A DNA stretch of 36,216 bases from assembly GCA_021805735.1 (NCBI GenBank), contig JAJZEE010000031.1:1-36216 (forward strand), given 5' to 3'. Source of the DNA: Bacillota bacterium (GTDB lineage Bacteria > Bacillota > Bacilli > Alicyclobacillales > SLC66). Shown here in pieces: positions 25,755-34,599 of the stretch. The notes below the pieces were generated by a model that saw nothing but the letters and a program-made list of their open reading frames with translations, made no database searches and was not told the origin of the DNA. Made by a program: the position numbers and the translations under genes. Every line of letters starts with the position of its first letter. Position 1 is the first letter of the stretch.

Positions 25755-28700
25755 GTGATTCGATCACGCCACAAACGGATGAGCGCCGCCGCGGTCATTT
25801 CTCTTGCGCTCGCTTTGCCGGCATGGACGCTCGGCGCAGCGGCCAAGCAAGTTGATCTGCGCGCGCCCCAAGAACAGGGGTTTGGGATTCAGGCACAGCC
25901 AATACAACTGGTTGGAGCGGATCCGACCTCCTATCTGACGCACGATCAGGCAGCCTTAGCCTATATCCTGGCAAAGATTCTTCCCACCGGCGAACTCCTC
26001 AGCAGTTCAGGGCAAATGGCGAGCACGCAGACGACGGCTTATACCGCGGTCGCTCTGGCGCTGGCAGGGGAGAGCGGACCAGCAGCCAGCCTCGCGCAAT
26101 GGCTTGTATCCAAACAAAATGCGGACGGCGGTTGGGGAGCCTCGTTGGCAGCCGCCGCAGGATCGTCCACCTCCGATCTGCGCGATTCGGCCCTGGCCTT
26201 GTGGGCGATCGCTGAAGTTGGGCATGTAGGCGCGTCGACGCAGAGCGCCAGTCACTTTTCTCAGATTGAGCTTGGGGTCAAGTACCTGTTCAGCCTACAG
26301 TCGACGTCCAATGCGACGTTTTCTGATGCAGGCAGCACCCTGGCGCCTGCAGAGAGCAACGCGATAGCGATACGGGCGCTGCAAGTCTGCGCATACGCCG
26401 CACAGCAACTCGGACATTCGAACGAAGCGCAACAGTGGTTGCAAGCGTCCTCGCAGGCGGCGCAAGCGCTTAACGCAGATACTGGAATCGCCCGCTCCGT
26501 TACCACGGACTTCCTCGCCAGCGCGCTGTGGGGGCTTGCCCCTTCTACGCAAGCGGCGCGGCGGCAAGTGGGCGCCACGAATGATCTCGGGTTCGCCTAT
26601 CTCGGATTTGGGGCCAAATCCGGCCCTGGTTACTATTCGGGCATGGATTGGATTGATGGAGTCAGTACGTTCAATTATGCGATCGCCGCCGCGCGCGCCG
26701 GATTGCAGAATCTGGCGATCGCGCAGTACAACTATGGTCTGACGATGCAGAATTCGGACGGGGGCTTTGGCACATCGGCTCATCCGCCGATGGGGCCTGA
26801 AACGGGTTCGTTTGCCAAGGGACCAAACGCTTCAAGCGTCCTGGTGACGGCGCATTATCTTCTTGCCACACACGCATTGCTTGCGCATGGGATGCTTGGC
26901 TTTGGCTGGAACTCTGCAAACGTCACGATAAACGGCAATGCGAGCACAATCGCGGCGGCGCCGCCGGCCCTGGATCCCCGGATCAAGATGCGGCATGGGC
27001 CGCGGATCGCCGTGATCATCGGCAGCCCCTCTGTCCAGGTGAACGCCAGTCAACCCGCGACTTCCGGCGCCTCCGAGCAGAACCTGCAAATGAATGTCGC
27101 TTATGAACTGACCCAAATGGGTTATCGCGTGACTTTATTCTGGTACAAACCCAATCAGGCGCAGCAGTTTTATCCGTTGAACGCATTTTGGGCTTCGCTT
27201 GGCAGCTTTCAGGATGTCATCGCCGCAAACAACTCTTTTGCCTATAGCAATGGTTACAAAGCGAGTTTCACGGCGCATCAGCAACAGTTTCTCAGTTGGT
27301 TGCAGCAGGGCGGACGTTTTATCGACGCGGGCGACAGCGGGGCAGTTCCCTTGCCGTCCCCCTTGACCGTTCAAGTTTCCGGCACGCCAACGCCGATCTC
27401 TGCGATCCGTTTATCCGCGGGTTTGGCGATGGAGAATAATCCAGGCGGCGTTGGACAGGGAGTCTCGCAGAATTGGCCTAATGCGGCCAATGCTTACTAC
27501 GGTGTTGGCTCCGCTTACAAGGTCTTTGCCTATGGACAAACGGGAAGCGACCAGTGGCAACCCGTCATGGTCGGCGCGCACTACGGATTGGGACGTGTCC
27601 TGCTTTCCACTGTGGCGGTGGGTTCGACCGCTCAGGACCATGCGCCGCTATTATCCGCGATGCTGGGCTGGGCCAATCGCGGCGTACAAATTCCCGAGTC
27701 TGTTCCAGTCTCCTATACGGGGGCGGCCCAACAACTGTATCAGGCGATGCAGACCGTCTATGCGGTTTCCGGAACCAATCTGTACCGGGAGCACAACATG
27801 CCGGCCCAAGGGGATCGGTCGTATTCCTATCTGTGGCCGTTTGGTCAGGCGTTTGCAGGCATTGCCGCCAGCGCGTCAGCGCTTCGTCCGATAACGGACT
27901 ACCCGACTTTGCTCAACAATCTCGCCGCAGGGTTGCAAATGTATAACGATCCCACCTCGAATCCACCTGGGTACGATTCCTATGTGTTGAGCCAGGGCGG
28001 CGGGTTACAGTATTTTGACGACAATGGATGGATTGCCCTCGATTTGATGCGCAGCTATGCAAACACAAATAATCCCCAGTTTCTGCGCCTGGCCGAGAGT
28101 GACTTCACATTTTTGCAGAGCGGCTGGAGCAAGTCAAAAATCCCGCCTGGCGGGGAATATTTTAACGAAAAGCGAATCGGCCGCACGCAAACAGCGACCG
28201 GTTCAGTGATAGACGCGGCGTTGCGTTTGTACCTGGCGACGCGCAATCCGCTTTATCTAACGTTTGCCAAACAGGCGTACAACTGGGATCGCACTTATAT
28301 CAAAGGGGTGAACGGCCTCTACAACGACGGCGTCACTGCGACGGGGCAGGCAAACGGTACGCCGTATACGTACGATACAGGGGTCATCCTGCAGGCCGAT
28401 GTTCTCTTGTACCGAGCTACGAATGAGGCGAAGTATCTGACGCGCGCAGAACAGCTGGCGACGGAAGGACTGTCTCTGTACACGGATCCGCTGACCGGTC
28501 AGATGATCAACAATGCAGGACAGTCGAACGCGCCGTTTAACGAGATTTTCTTGCGTGGGTTGCTCATGCTCTACGGGGAGGATCAGAACCCCGCGTATCT
28601 GAGCTACATCGAACGGCAAGCGAATACCGCCTATCGCTACGACAGGTATGCCAATGGCATTTACGGAATCAACTGGAGTGGCGTGAATGATCCGAGTCAG

Positions 28701-28775
28701 CCCGTGGATCTTTTAACGCAAGGGGGAACTCTGAGGCTGTTTGGCATGCTTGCGAATCTCCAAAAAACACCTTGA
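25755..28775 (+). CDS. Secreted multidomain protein with C-terminal GH76-like domain
   Basis: 1006 residues. A signal peptide ends near residue 30. Residues about 60-390 form an alpha-toroid-like domain with two prenyltransferase/squalene-cyclase type motifs, QNADGGWG (121-128) and QNSDGGFG (about 333-340). Residues about 410-640 (RIAVIIGSPSV; YELTQMGYRVTLFWYKP; FLSWLQQGGRFIDAGDSG) look like a Rossmann or ThuA/GATase-like fold. Residues about 650-1003 resemble GH76, including YFDDNGWIALDLM (Asp pair 755-756) and GSVIDAALRLYLATRNPLY. A mannan-active secreted enzyme is likely, but the roles of the first two domains are unknown. GTG 25755 follows AGGGGG by seven bases. Confidence 0.8.
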   Translation: MIRSRHKRMSAAAVISLALALPAWTLGAAAKQVDLRAPQEQGFGIQAQPIQLVGADPTSYLTHDQAALAYILAKILPTGELLSSSGQMASTQTTAYTAVALALAGESGPAASLAQWLVSKQNADGGWGASLAAAAGSSTSDLRDSALALWAIAEVGHVGASTQSASHFSQIELGVKYLFSLQSTSNATFSDAGSTLAPAESNAIAIRALQVCAYAAQQLGHSNEAQQWLQASSQAAQALNADTGIARSVTTDFLASALWGLAPSTQAARRQVGATNDLGFAYLGFGAKSGPGYYSGMDWIDGVSTFNYAIAAARAGLQNLAIAQYNYGLTMQNSDGGFGTSAHPPMGPETGSFAKGPNASSVLVTAHYLLATHALLAHGMLGFGWNSANVTINGNASTIAAAPPALDPRIKMRHGPRIAVIIGSPSVQVNASQPATSGASEQNLQMNVAYELTQMGYRVTLFWYKPNQAQQFYPLNAFWASLGSFQDVIAANNSFAYSNGYKASFTAHQQQFLSWLQQGGRFIDAGDSGAVPLPSPLTVQVSGTPTPISAIRLSAGLAMENNPGGVGQGVSQNWPNAANAYYGVGSAYKVFAYGQTGSDQWQPVMVGAHYGLGRVLLSTVAVGSTAQDHAPLLSAMLGWANRGVQIPESVPVSYTGAAQQLYQAMQTVYAVSGTNLYREHNMPAQGDRSYSYLWPFGQAFAGIAASASALRPITDYPTLLNNLAAGLQMYNDPTSNPPGYDSYVLSQGGGLQYFDDNGWIALDLMRSYANTNNPQFLRLAESDFTFLQSGWSKSKIPPGGEYFNEKRIGRTQTATGSVIDAALRLYLATRNPLYLTFAKQAYNWDRTYIKGVNGLYNDGVTATGQANGTPYTYDTGVILQADVLLYRATNEAKYLTRAEQLATEGLSLYTDPLTGQMINNAGQSNAPFNEIFLRGLLMLYGEDQNPAYLSYIERQANTAYRYDRYANGIYGINWSGVNDPSQPVDLLTQGGTLRLFGMLANLQKTP

Positions 28776-28894
28776 ATGCGTGAATGCTTGCAGGCATGAG
28801 ACGGAGGATCAGGGGCGGTTTGATCGGTGGCCAGATCAGCAATAGTCGATAGTGAAGCAGCGATCCACAGGGAGCACGTCAAAGGAGGATGGCG

Positions 28895-30214
28895 ATGACC
28901 GCGATCAAGTCCACTGCTGTTACATCTGTGATCAAGGATGTTTTTGGCAGGATTCAGGATGATAAGCTACGCCGTGTTGCGACCAACTGTTTGCTCAGCA
29001 CTCTTGATACCACGATTCAGTGGCCAGACGGTAATGATCCGTTTGTGATCACGGGGGATATCCCTGCCATGTGGCTGCGAGACTCGTCGTGCCAGTTGGA
29101 ACCGTACATTCGTTTTACGGGCGAAGACACGGTATTGAAGGAGTTGATCATGGGAGTTATTCGCCGGCAGGTGTTTTACATTAACGAGGATCCTTACGCG
29201 AATGCGTTCAATCCTGAACCAAATAACGTGCAGGGCTTCCCCCACGACTGCACCGATAAGAATCCGTGGGTGTACGAAAGAAAATTTGAGTTGGATTCTC
29301 TTTGTCACCCCATTCGTCTGTGGTGGCTGTTTTGGCAGACGACGCATGATCGGAGAATCTTTTCCCCGGATGTGTTAAGTTCTATTTACAGAATCATAGA
29401 CGTGTTTGAAACGGAGCAGGATCATGACCGATCCTCGTATCTCTTTGAACGCCCGGACGCGCCATTGACAGATACGTTGACGTTTGGGGGAAAGGGCTCT
29501 CCCGTTGCGGCTACAGGTCTGATATGGTCGGGATTCAGACCGAGTGATGACGCGTGCACTTACCATTATCTGATTCCCGCTCAGATGTTCGCGGTGGTCA
29601 GCCTGCACATGTTGCGTGAACTTGTGAAAATGGGATTTTCCGACGACATTCTTGTCAGACGGATCACCGATTTGATAACACTCATCCAAGGGGCCGTTGA
29701 TCGCTTTGCAACGGTTCCCCATGCACTCTATGGAGATATCTGGGCATATGAAGTGAACGGTCTGGGGCACTACAATTTGATGGATGACGCAAATGTGCCC
29801 AGTTTATTGTCGCTTCCTTTCCTAGGCTACTGTTCGTTGGACTCTCCTCAATACAAACGGACCCGGCGGTTTGTCTTAAGCAAGCACAATCCATATTTTG
29901 TTGAGAGCGAACTGGGCTCTGGCGTGGGAAGTCCGCACACGCCTGCCGGCTACTTCTGGCCTATTGCCGTAATGATGCAGGCCCTGACGAGTGACTCTGA
30001 AACGGAGAAACTGTCCTGTGTCGACATGCTTTTACGAACGGACGCGGACACAGGATTCATGCATGAGAGTATTGATGCAAAGAATCCGCAGCGCTACACC
30101 CGTTCGTGGTTCGCGTGGGCGAATTCTCTGTTTGCGGAACTGATATTGCGTCTAATGGATGTCAAATCCATTCAGGCTTCTCCGCTGCTGAGTGAAACGG
30201 AGGCAAGATTTTGA
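28895..30214 (+). CDS. GH125 exo-alpha-1,6-mannosidase
   Basis: About 439 residues, cytoplasmic. Family segments are FVITGDIPAMWLRDSSCQ, YERKFELDSLCHPIRLWW, WSGFRPSDDACTYHY (Asp pair near 218-219, including the expected acid), MDDANVPSLLSLPFLGY and FMHESIDAKNPQRYTRSWFAWANSLFAEL (Glu near 391, the expected base). Characterised GH125 enzymes remove terminal alpha-1,6-mannose. ATG 28895 lies six bases after AAAGGAGG; ATG 28889 abuts the ribosome site. With GH38 it would complete cytoplasmic breakdown of mannooligosaccharides. Confidence 0.95.
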   Translation: MTAIKSTAVTSVIKDVFGRIQDDKLRRVATNCLLSTLDTTIQWPDGNDPFVITGDIPAMWLRDSSCQLEPYIRFTGEDTVLKELIMGVIRRQVFYINEDPYANAFNPEPNNVQGFPHDCTDKNPWVYERKFELDSLCHPIRLWWLFWQTTHDRRIFSPDVLSSIYRIIDVFETEQDHDRSSYLFERPDAPLTDTLTFGGKGSPVAATGLIWSGFRPSDDACTYHYLIPAQMFAVVSLHMLRELVKMGFSDDILVRRITDLITLIQGAVDRFATVPHALYGDIWAYEVNGLGHYNLMDDANVPSLLSLPFLGYCSLDSPQYKRTRRFVLSKHNPYFVESELGSGVGSPHTPAGYFWPIAVMMQALTSDSETEKLSCVDMLLRTDADTGFMHESIDAKNPQRYTRSWFAWANSLFAELILRLMDVKSIQASPLLSETEARF

Positions 30215-30233
30215 TCATTATGGGGGTAAAGCG

Positions 30234-31604
30234 ATGCGCGTAATCTACATTGATATCGATAGCTTGCGGCCAGATCATCTCGGATGCTACGGGTATGCTC
30301 GTCCGACGACACCGAATATCGATCGGTTGGCTCAACAGGGAATACGATTTACGCAGTGTTTTTCGTCTGACAGTCCGTGCATGCCTTCACGGGCGGCGAC
30401 GATCAGTGGAACATTCGGCATCAAAAACGGCGTCGTTACGCACGGCGAACGCGCCTCAGAACTTCAGGGGCAACAGAGCACACTGCCTTACGTGCTGCGA
30501 CAGCACCGGATTCCGGCAGTGGCAATCAGCAGTTTCGGTCGACACCCGTCCCCCTGGTTCTATGTCGGTTGGAACGAATTTATCGATCCGATCGATCGGC
30601 CGGAACTAAGCTTCCAACAAATCGCGGGCGAAGAAGTCGTTGATCGGGCGATTCGCTGGTTGGACGAAAATCGCGCTCTGACCGATTTTTACCTGTACGT
30701 GCAACTCTGGGATCCGCATGCAGTCTACGAGGCTCCGCAGTCGTTTGTGGATGCGGCGCGCAACGACAATTATCCGGCGCGCCCCACGCCTGAGGATGTG
30801 GAAACCGATCAGAGGAACATGTTCTGGCATTCGGCGAAAGGGATGGGAATCGCGTCATATGAAGATTGGCAGCGAATGATTGACGAATATGACGGAGAAA
30901 TTCGTTATGTCGACAACCAAATAGGGCGTCTGCTTGCCGCACTGGAGGAGCTTGAACCAGAGGGCGACATGGTAGTCATTTTGTCAGCGGATCACGGGGA
31001 AGAACACGGGGAACATGGATTATACGTGGAACACTGGAGTGTGCATAACGGTACGCAGCACATTCCCCTGATCATTCGCGATTCGCGCAGGCGGGATGCG
31101 GGTACGGTGTTTGATGGATTGGTCTATCAAATGGATATTACGTCCACCGTCTGTCACGCGTTTGCTGTTCCTGCTCCAGCGCGCTGGGATAGCAAATCCC
31201 TGCTTAAACAGCGCGATGGCGTGGAGAGCGTCCGTCCCTATCTGGTTTGCGGGCATGGACTGTATACGGCGCAGCGAACGGTGATAACTACCGAATGGAA
31301 GCTGATCCGCACTTATCACCCCGGGATGTGGGAAATTCCCAAGTTGCAATTGTTCCGCCGCGCGGATATATGGGAGCAGGACAACGTGGCTTCCATTTAC
31401 CCGGAGGAGGCAGATCGACTGGACGGTTTGCTGCGTGCATGGGAAGAGGAACATCGTGTCGGTTGCGATCCCATGATGACGAATGTCGCGCAACGACCGC
31501 ACGGTTCTGTGTATGCCAAAGGGTGGACGGATCAGTTTCTGACAGACGGGGTACACATGCCCGTTGTGCGATCTCAGAGAAAGCGGGAACCGGAGGCGCG
31601 CTGA
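30234..31604 (+). CDS. Cys-type sulfatase
   Basis: About 456 residues with no signal peptide. The sulfatase signature SPCMPSRAATISG gives Cys49 (C-x-P-S-R), normally converted to formylglycine. Metal-binding segments are IDIDSLRPDHLGCYGY and LSADHGEEHGEHGLY. ATG 30234 follows GGGGG and lies 19 bases after the GH125 stop; a GTG at 30192 would overlap GH125. No formylglycine maturase is in the window. The substrate is unknown: sulfated mannan or mannooligosaccharide is inferred from the operon. It is the last gene, converging 34 bases from the LacI repressor with no obvious terminator between. Confidence 0.88.
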   Translation: MRVIYIDIDSLRPDHLGCYGYARPTTPNIDRLAQQGIRFTQCFSSDSPCMPSRAATISGTFGIKNGVVTHGERASELQGQQSTLPYVLRQHRIPAVAISSFGRHPSPWFYVGWNEFIDPIDRPELSFQQIAGEEVVDRAIRWLDENRALTDFYLYVQLWDPHAVYEAPQSFVDAARNDNYPARPTPEDVETDQRNMFWHSAKGMGIASYEDWQRMIDEYDGEIRYVDNQIGRLLAALEELEPEGDMVVILSADHGEEHGEHGLYVEHWSVHNGTQHIPLIIRDSRRRDAGTVFDGLVYQMDITSTVCHAFAVPAPARWDSKSLLKQRDGVESVRPYLVCGHGLYTAQRTVITTEWKLIRTYHPGMWEIPKLQLFRRADIWEQDNVASIYPEEADRLDGLLRAWEEEHRVGCDPMMTNVAQRPHGSVYAKGWTDQFLTDGVHMPVVRSQRKREPEAR

Positions 31605-31638
31605 AGCCGGGGGAGAGGGATGTCTCCAGATCCGCGCC

Positions 31639-32685
31639 TCATGTCATCTTTCCTGGAGTAGAACCACGAACGATCAGTTCACCTGGGAGTTCCACAATTT
31701 CCGGAGTCAGTCCGTCCTCTTGGCCAATTCTCAAAATGATCCGATTCATCGCAGTGACCCCAATTTGGTAGGTGGGTTGAGCGATTGTCGTAATGCCAGA
31801 TCCTACGAGGAGAGCCCACTCCGGATCGTCGAACCCCAGATAGGAAACACTCTCGGGAACCCTGATGCCAAGTCTCTGAAACGTCCGGGACAATTTTAGC
31901 AAGAGTACGCCGTTGCCCGCCAATATAGCGCGGAGTTGCCCTCGAGAGTCGTACAGAAATTGCAGGAGGCTTTTTTCCAGGTGCGCCTGATTGTGAGCAT
32001 CGACCACATACACATCGGACGTGCTGACGTGTCCATTTTCAGCCAGAATGCGGGAAAATGTCTCCAATCTCTCAGTGCGGGAACTAATCCCTTCGACTGG
32101 TTCCGTAAACAGGGCGACTCGTTCGTACTCCTTCTCCAGAAGATAATGGAGCGCTGTTTCCGTCGCGGACCGGTTATCGGTGCAGACAGTGTCAAAATTG
32201 AGATCCGGAACCTTTCGGTCTACCAGAACGATTGGCGTCTTCTGACCCCCTAAGTCACGCAAGAATGCGTTATTTTGACCCGTCGTGTTGATAATAAGGC
32301 CGTCGATTTTGTGCGATTGAGCTATGAAAATGTAATCGCGCTCTTTTTGCGCGTCGTTGTCTGTATTCCAGACCACGATACTGTATCCGTGAAACTTGGC
32401 CACATCTTCCACACCGCGCATGATTGCCGTCGAAAACGGATTGGAAATATCGGCCAGAATTACACCGATCAGGTTGCTTCTTCCTCTCTTCAATCCACGC
32501 GCAAGTTGGTTCGGGCGATAGTTCAGCGCCGCGATCGTCTCTTCAATTCTCTGCCGGGTAGAGTCAGCCAACGCCTCGTACTGACCCGAAATATAACGGG
32601 AAATGGTGGTCTTCGAGACGCCCGCCGCCTGAGCTACCTGACCTATCGTGACGTACGCCGCATCCTTCTGACGAGAATGGCTCAT
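31639..32685 (-). CDS. LacI-family repressor, KdgR-like
   Basis: About 348 residues. The helix-turn-helix is YVTIGQVAQAAGVSKTTISRYISGQYEALADSTRQRIEETIAALNYRPNQLARGL, followed by a LacI sugar-binding domain (LIGVILADISNPFSTAIMRGVEDVAKFHGYSIVVWNTDND; VSYLGFDDPEWA). Its N-terminus closely resembles that of B. subtilis KdgR (2-keto-3-deoxygluconate regulator), so it may sense a keto sugar. ATG 32685 follows GGGAG by eight bases; a TTG five codons earlier is less likely. Operator-like sites lie in its own leader, at the kinase promoter and before the binding-protein gene. Confidence 0.9.
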   Translation of the reverse strand: MSHSRQKDAAYVTIGQVAQAAGVSKTTISRYISGQYEALADSTRQRIEETIAALNYRPNQLARGLKRGRSNLIGVILADISNPFSTAIMRGVEDVAKFHGYSIVVWNTDNDAQKERDYIFIAQSHKIDGLIINTTGQNNAFLRDLGGQKTPIVLVDRKVPDLNFDTVCTDNRSATETALHYLLEKEYERVALFTEPVEGISSRTERLETFSRILAENGHVSTSDVYVVDAHNQAHLEKSLLQFLYDSRGQLRAILAGNGVLLLKLSRTFQRLGIRVPESVSYLGFDDPEWALLVGSGITTIAQPTYQIGVTAMNRIILRIGQEDGLTPEIVELPGELIVRGSTPGKMT

Positions 32686-32725
32686 GGACAACGCTCCCAA
32701 TCAGACTGCCAAAACAGCGAATTTA

Positions 32726-32739
32726 CGGAATCGGTTGCA
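32726..32739 (-). promoter_or_regulatory. Diverged LacI operator in the repressor's leader
   Basis: CGGAATCGGTTGCA matches 11 of 14 positions of the reverse complement of TGAAACCGATACCA. It lies between the repressor's promoter and its start codon, as expected for self-repression. Confidence 0.45.
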
Positions 32740-32763
32740 GAAACCAGTTCCTGCAATGCCTTG

Positions 32764-32791
32764 ATCATAACCCGAAAATCGAAGATGTCAA
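32764..32791 (-). promoter_or_regulatory. Promoter of the KdgR-like repressor
   Basis: On the minus strand, a perfect TTGACA (32791-32786), 16 bases, then TATGAT (32769-32764). It gives a leader of about 70 bases containing the diverged operator. Confidence 0.7.
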
Positions 32792-32905
32792 GTGATTCGC
32801 CATAACTTCGGTAAAATGAAGCGAATTCGATTGCATCTAGACTAGCTGAATGGTCTGTGTTACTCTCACTCATAGGTATCTGACCGACGAATCGCGTCAC
32901 TTTTA

Positions 32906-32919
32906 TGAAACCGATACCA
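32906..32919 (+). promoter_or_regulatory. LacI-type operator at the kinase promoter
   Basis: TGAAACCGATACCA, with the central CG and half-sites typical of LacI-family operators. It overlaps a weak promoter (CTGACC at 32880, 18 bases, TATGAA at 32904) and lies 40 bases before the kinase start. The sequence also fits the CcpA cre consensus at 13 of 14 positions. Confidence 0.7.
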
Positions 32920-32959
32920 GTCAGACTGCTATCCTGACATAAGGGAGGGGAGGGAAGGT

Positions 32960-33919
32960 ATGCCTGCTTTTGATTTGGTGACATTTGGAGAACCGTTAAT
33001 TTCGTTTATCGCCGGAGAGACAGGTCCGCTGCATGGAGTTAGACACTTCCTGCGCAGTTTGGCTGGAGCTGAGATCAACGTCGCGATTGGAATGGTTCGG
33101 CTGGGATACAAAGTCGGATATGTGTCCCGGGTTGGAAACGACGTGTTTGGGGAGATGATTCTCAAGACCCTTCGAAGCGAAGGCATAGATACGAGACTCA
33201 TGGGCATTGACGAACAACGTCCAACGGGGTTTCAGTTAAAGTCCAGAGTCGTCATTGAGGATCCGGAAGTGTTTTATTTCCGTCGCGGTACGGCTGCCAG
33301 TTCGCTCGCGATCGACCCGGCGCACGGCGCGTACTTTTCCAGCGCTCGCCACGCGCATCTTACTGGCATTCCGCTGGCTCTCTCGCAGTCGTCATATGCC
33401 TTCGCCGAAGGGGTGGTAAGCATATGTTCCGGAACTGGAACTACCGTGTCCTTTGACCCTAATCTGCGTCCGAAACTGTGGCCAAATCGGCAGGAAATGA
33501 TTGACACGGTTAACCGCATGGCCTGCAGAGCTGATTGGGTGCTGCCGGGTCTGTCTGAGGGAATTCTGTTGACTGGACATTCCTCTCCTCACGATATTGC
33601 CGAATTCTATCTGGAAAGAGGCGTCAGCGTCGTTGTCGTCAAGTTGGGGCCTGTTGGCGCCTATTTCCGGACAAAGGATGAGGAGGGGTACGCAGACGGA
33701 TTTCCTGTTCAGTCGGTTGATACCGTTGGCGCGGGAGACGGGTTTGCGGTGGGTCTGATAAGCGGGATGTTAGATGGGCTCTCCCTGCGGGACTGCGTGG
33801 AACGGGCCAATGCCGCTGGAGCGATGACCGTTATGTCACAGGAGGATTTTGGACTGACGGGGTTTTCCGAACTAAGCCACTTCATGCAGACAAACAGAAG
33901 AGACGCGACGATGTCGTAG
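32960..33919 (+). CDS. PfkB-family sugar kinase, KDG-kinase-like
   Basis: 319 residues. PfkB marks are GEPLISF at the N-terminus, GAEINVAIGMVRLG (signature 1), and DTVGAGDGFAVGLISG (signature 2, catalytic base Asp260). Its overall shape resembles 2-keto-3-deoxygluconate kinase. It is divergent from a KdgR-like repressor and directly before an HPS-like gene. No KDPG aldolase is present in the window, so the substrate may instead be another keto sugar that feeds the downstream enzymes. ATG 32960 lies after AAGGGAGGGGAGGG. Confidence 0.88.
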   Translation: MPAFDLVTFGEPLISFIAGETGPLHGVRHFLRSLAGAEINVAIGMVRLGYKVGYVSRVGNDVFGEMILKTLRSEGIDTRLMGIDEQRPTGFQLKSRVVIEDPEVFYFRRGTAASSLAIDPAHGAYFSSARHAHLTGIPLALSQSSYAFAEGVVSICSGTGTTVSFDPNLRPKLWPNRQEMIDTVNRMACRADWVLPGLSEGILLTGHSSPHDIAEFYLERGVSVVVVKLGPVGAYFRTKDEEGYADGFPVQSVDTVGAGDGFAVGLISGMLDGLSLRDCVERANAAGAMTVMSQEDFGLTGFSELSHFMQTNRRDATMS

Positions 33920-33966
33920 TCGGTGGAGCTGAGCGGATTTATTGTTCAGCGGATGGGGGGTGGAGA

Positions 33967-34599
33967 ATGAAACTTCAGTTGGCTCTTGATCGAATGACGT
34001 TGGATTCGGCTGTCGCCGTCGCGCGTTCCGTTCGAGACAGCGTGGATTGGGTGGAAGTGGGGACCTCCCTGATTAAGGAATACGGCACAGACAGTGTTCT
34101 CGCGATGCGCAAAGCGCTCCCTGATAAAACGATTGTTGCTGACGTCAAGACCATCGACAGTGTCAGATATGAGTTCGAGCTATGCTTTCGCGCGGGAGCC
34201 GATGTCGTAACCTTGATGGCAGTCGCGCCTTCCACGACTGTCGAGTTGGGCGTCGAGATCGCCTCGGAGTACGGAAAAACAGTGATCCTGGATCTTCTCA
34301 ATTGCCGGATGGAGGAGGTCGGGCGGTACGCCGACAGACAGAATGTGATTTTGTGCTGGCACCGCGGCAAAGATGAACAGGAAACTTCCGGATTGCAGGC
34401 CAGCTCCTTCACGCATCCAGCGTTGAGTTATCCGGGCGCGCGATGGGCGTTTGCAGGGGGATTGTCCCGTGAAAACCTGCATAAGGTCGCCGCTCTCCGT
34501 CCGTATCTTGTGATTGTGGGATCAGCTATAACGTCTGCGCAGGATCCGGCGCAGGCTGCTCGAGAGTTTCACCGGATCGCCCGGGAGGTAGAGACATGA
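33967..34599 (+). CDS. hxlA: 3-hexulose-6-phosphate synthase-like (HPS/KGPDC family)
   Basis: 210 residues, single (beta/alpha)8 domain. Family segments are LQLALDRMTLDSA, VDWVEVGTSLIKEYG, VADVKTIDS (catalytic Asp, Lys, Asp), FRAGADVVTLMAV and AGGLSRENLHKV. Two features are unusual: the usual DAG after the Lys is DS, and the HTG/HAG-x-D-x-Q loop is HRGKDEQ, nearer the HRSRD of keto-gulonate-phosphate decarboxylase. HPS joins formaldehyde with ribulose 5-phosphate, or does the reverse; KGPDC decarboxylates 3-keto-L-gulonate 6-phosphate. The gene overlaps the isomerase start (ATGA), supporting a hexulose phosphate role. The HPS call is more likely than KGPDC. Confidence 0.78.
   Translation: MKLQLALDRMTLDSAVAVARSVRDSVDWVEVGTSLIKEYGTDSVLAMRKALPDKTIVADVKTIDSVRYEFELCFRAGADVVTLMAVAPSTTVELGVEIASEYGKTVILDLLNCRMEEVGRYADRQNVILCWHRGKDEQETSGLQASSFTHPALSYPGARWAFAGGLSRENLHKVAALRPYLVIVGSAITSAQDPAQAAREFHRIAREVET

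Noticed and set aside
32682-32984. Minus-strand frame across the repressor-kinase gap
   Set aside because: It covers the promoters and operators of both genes and has no ribosome site or family match.
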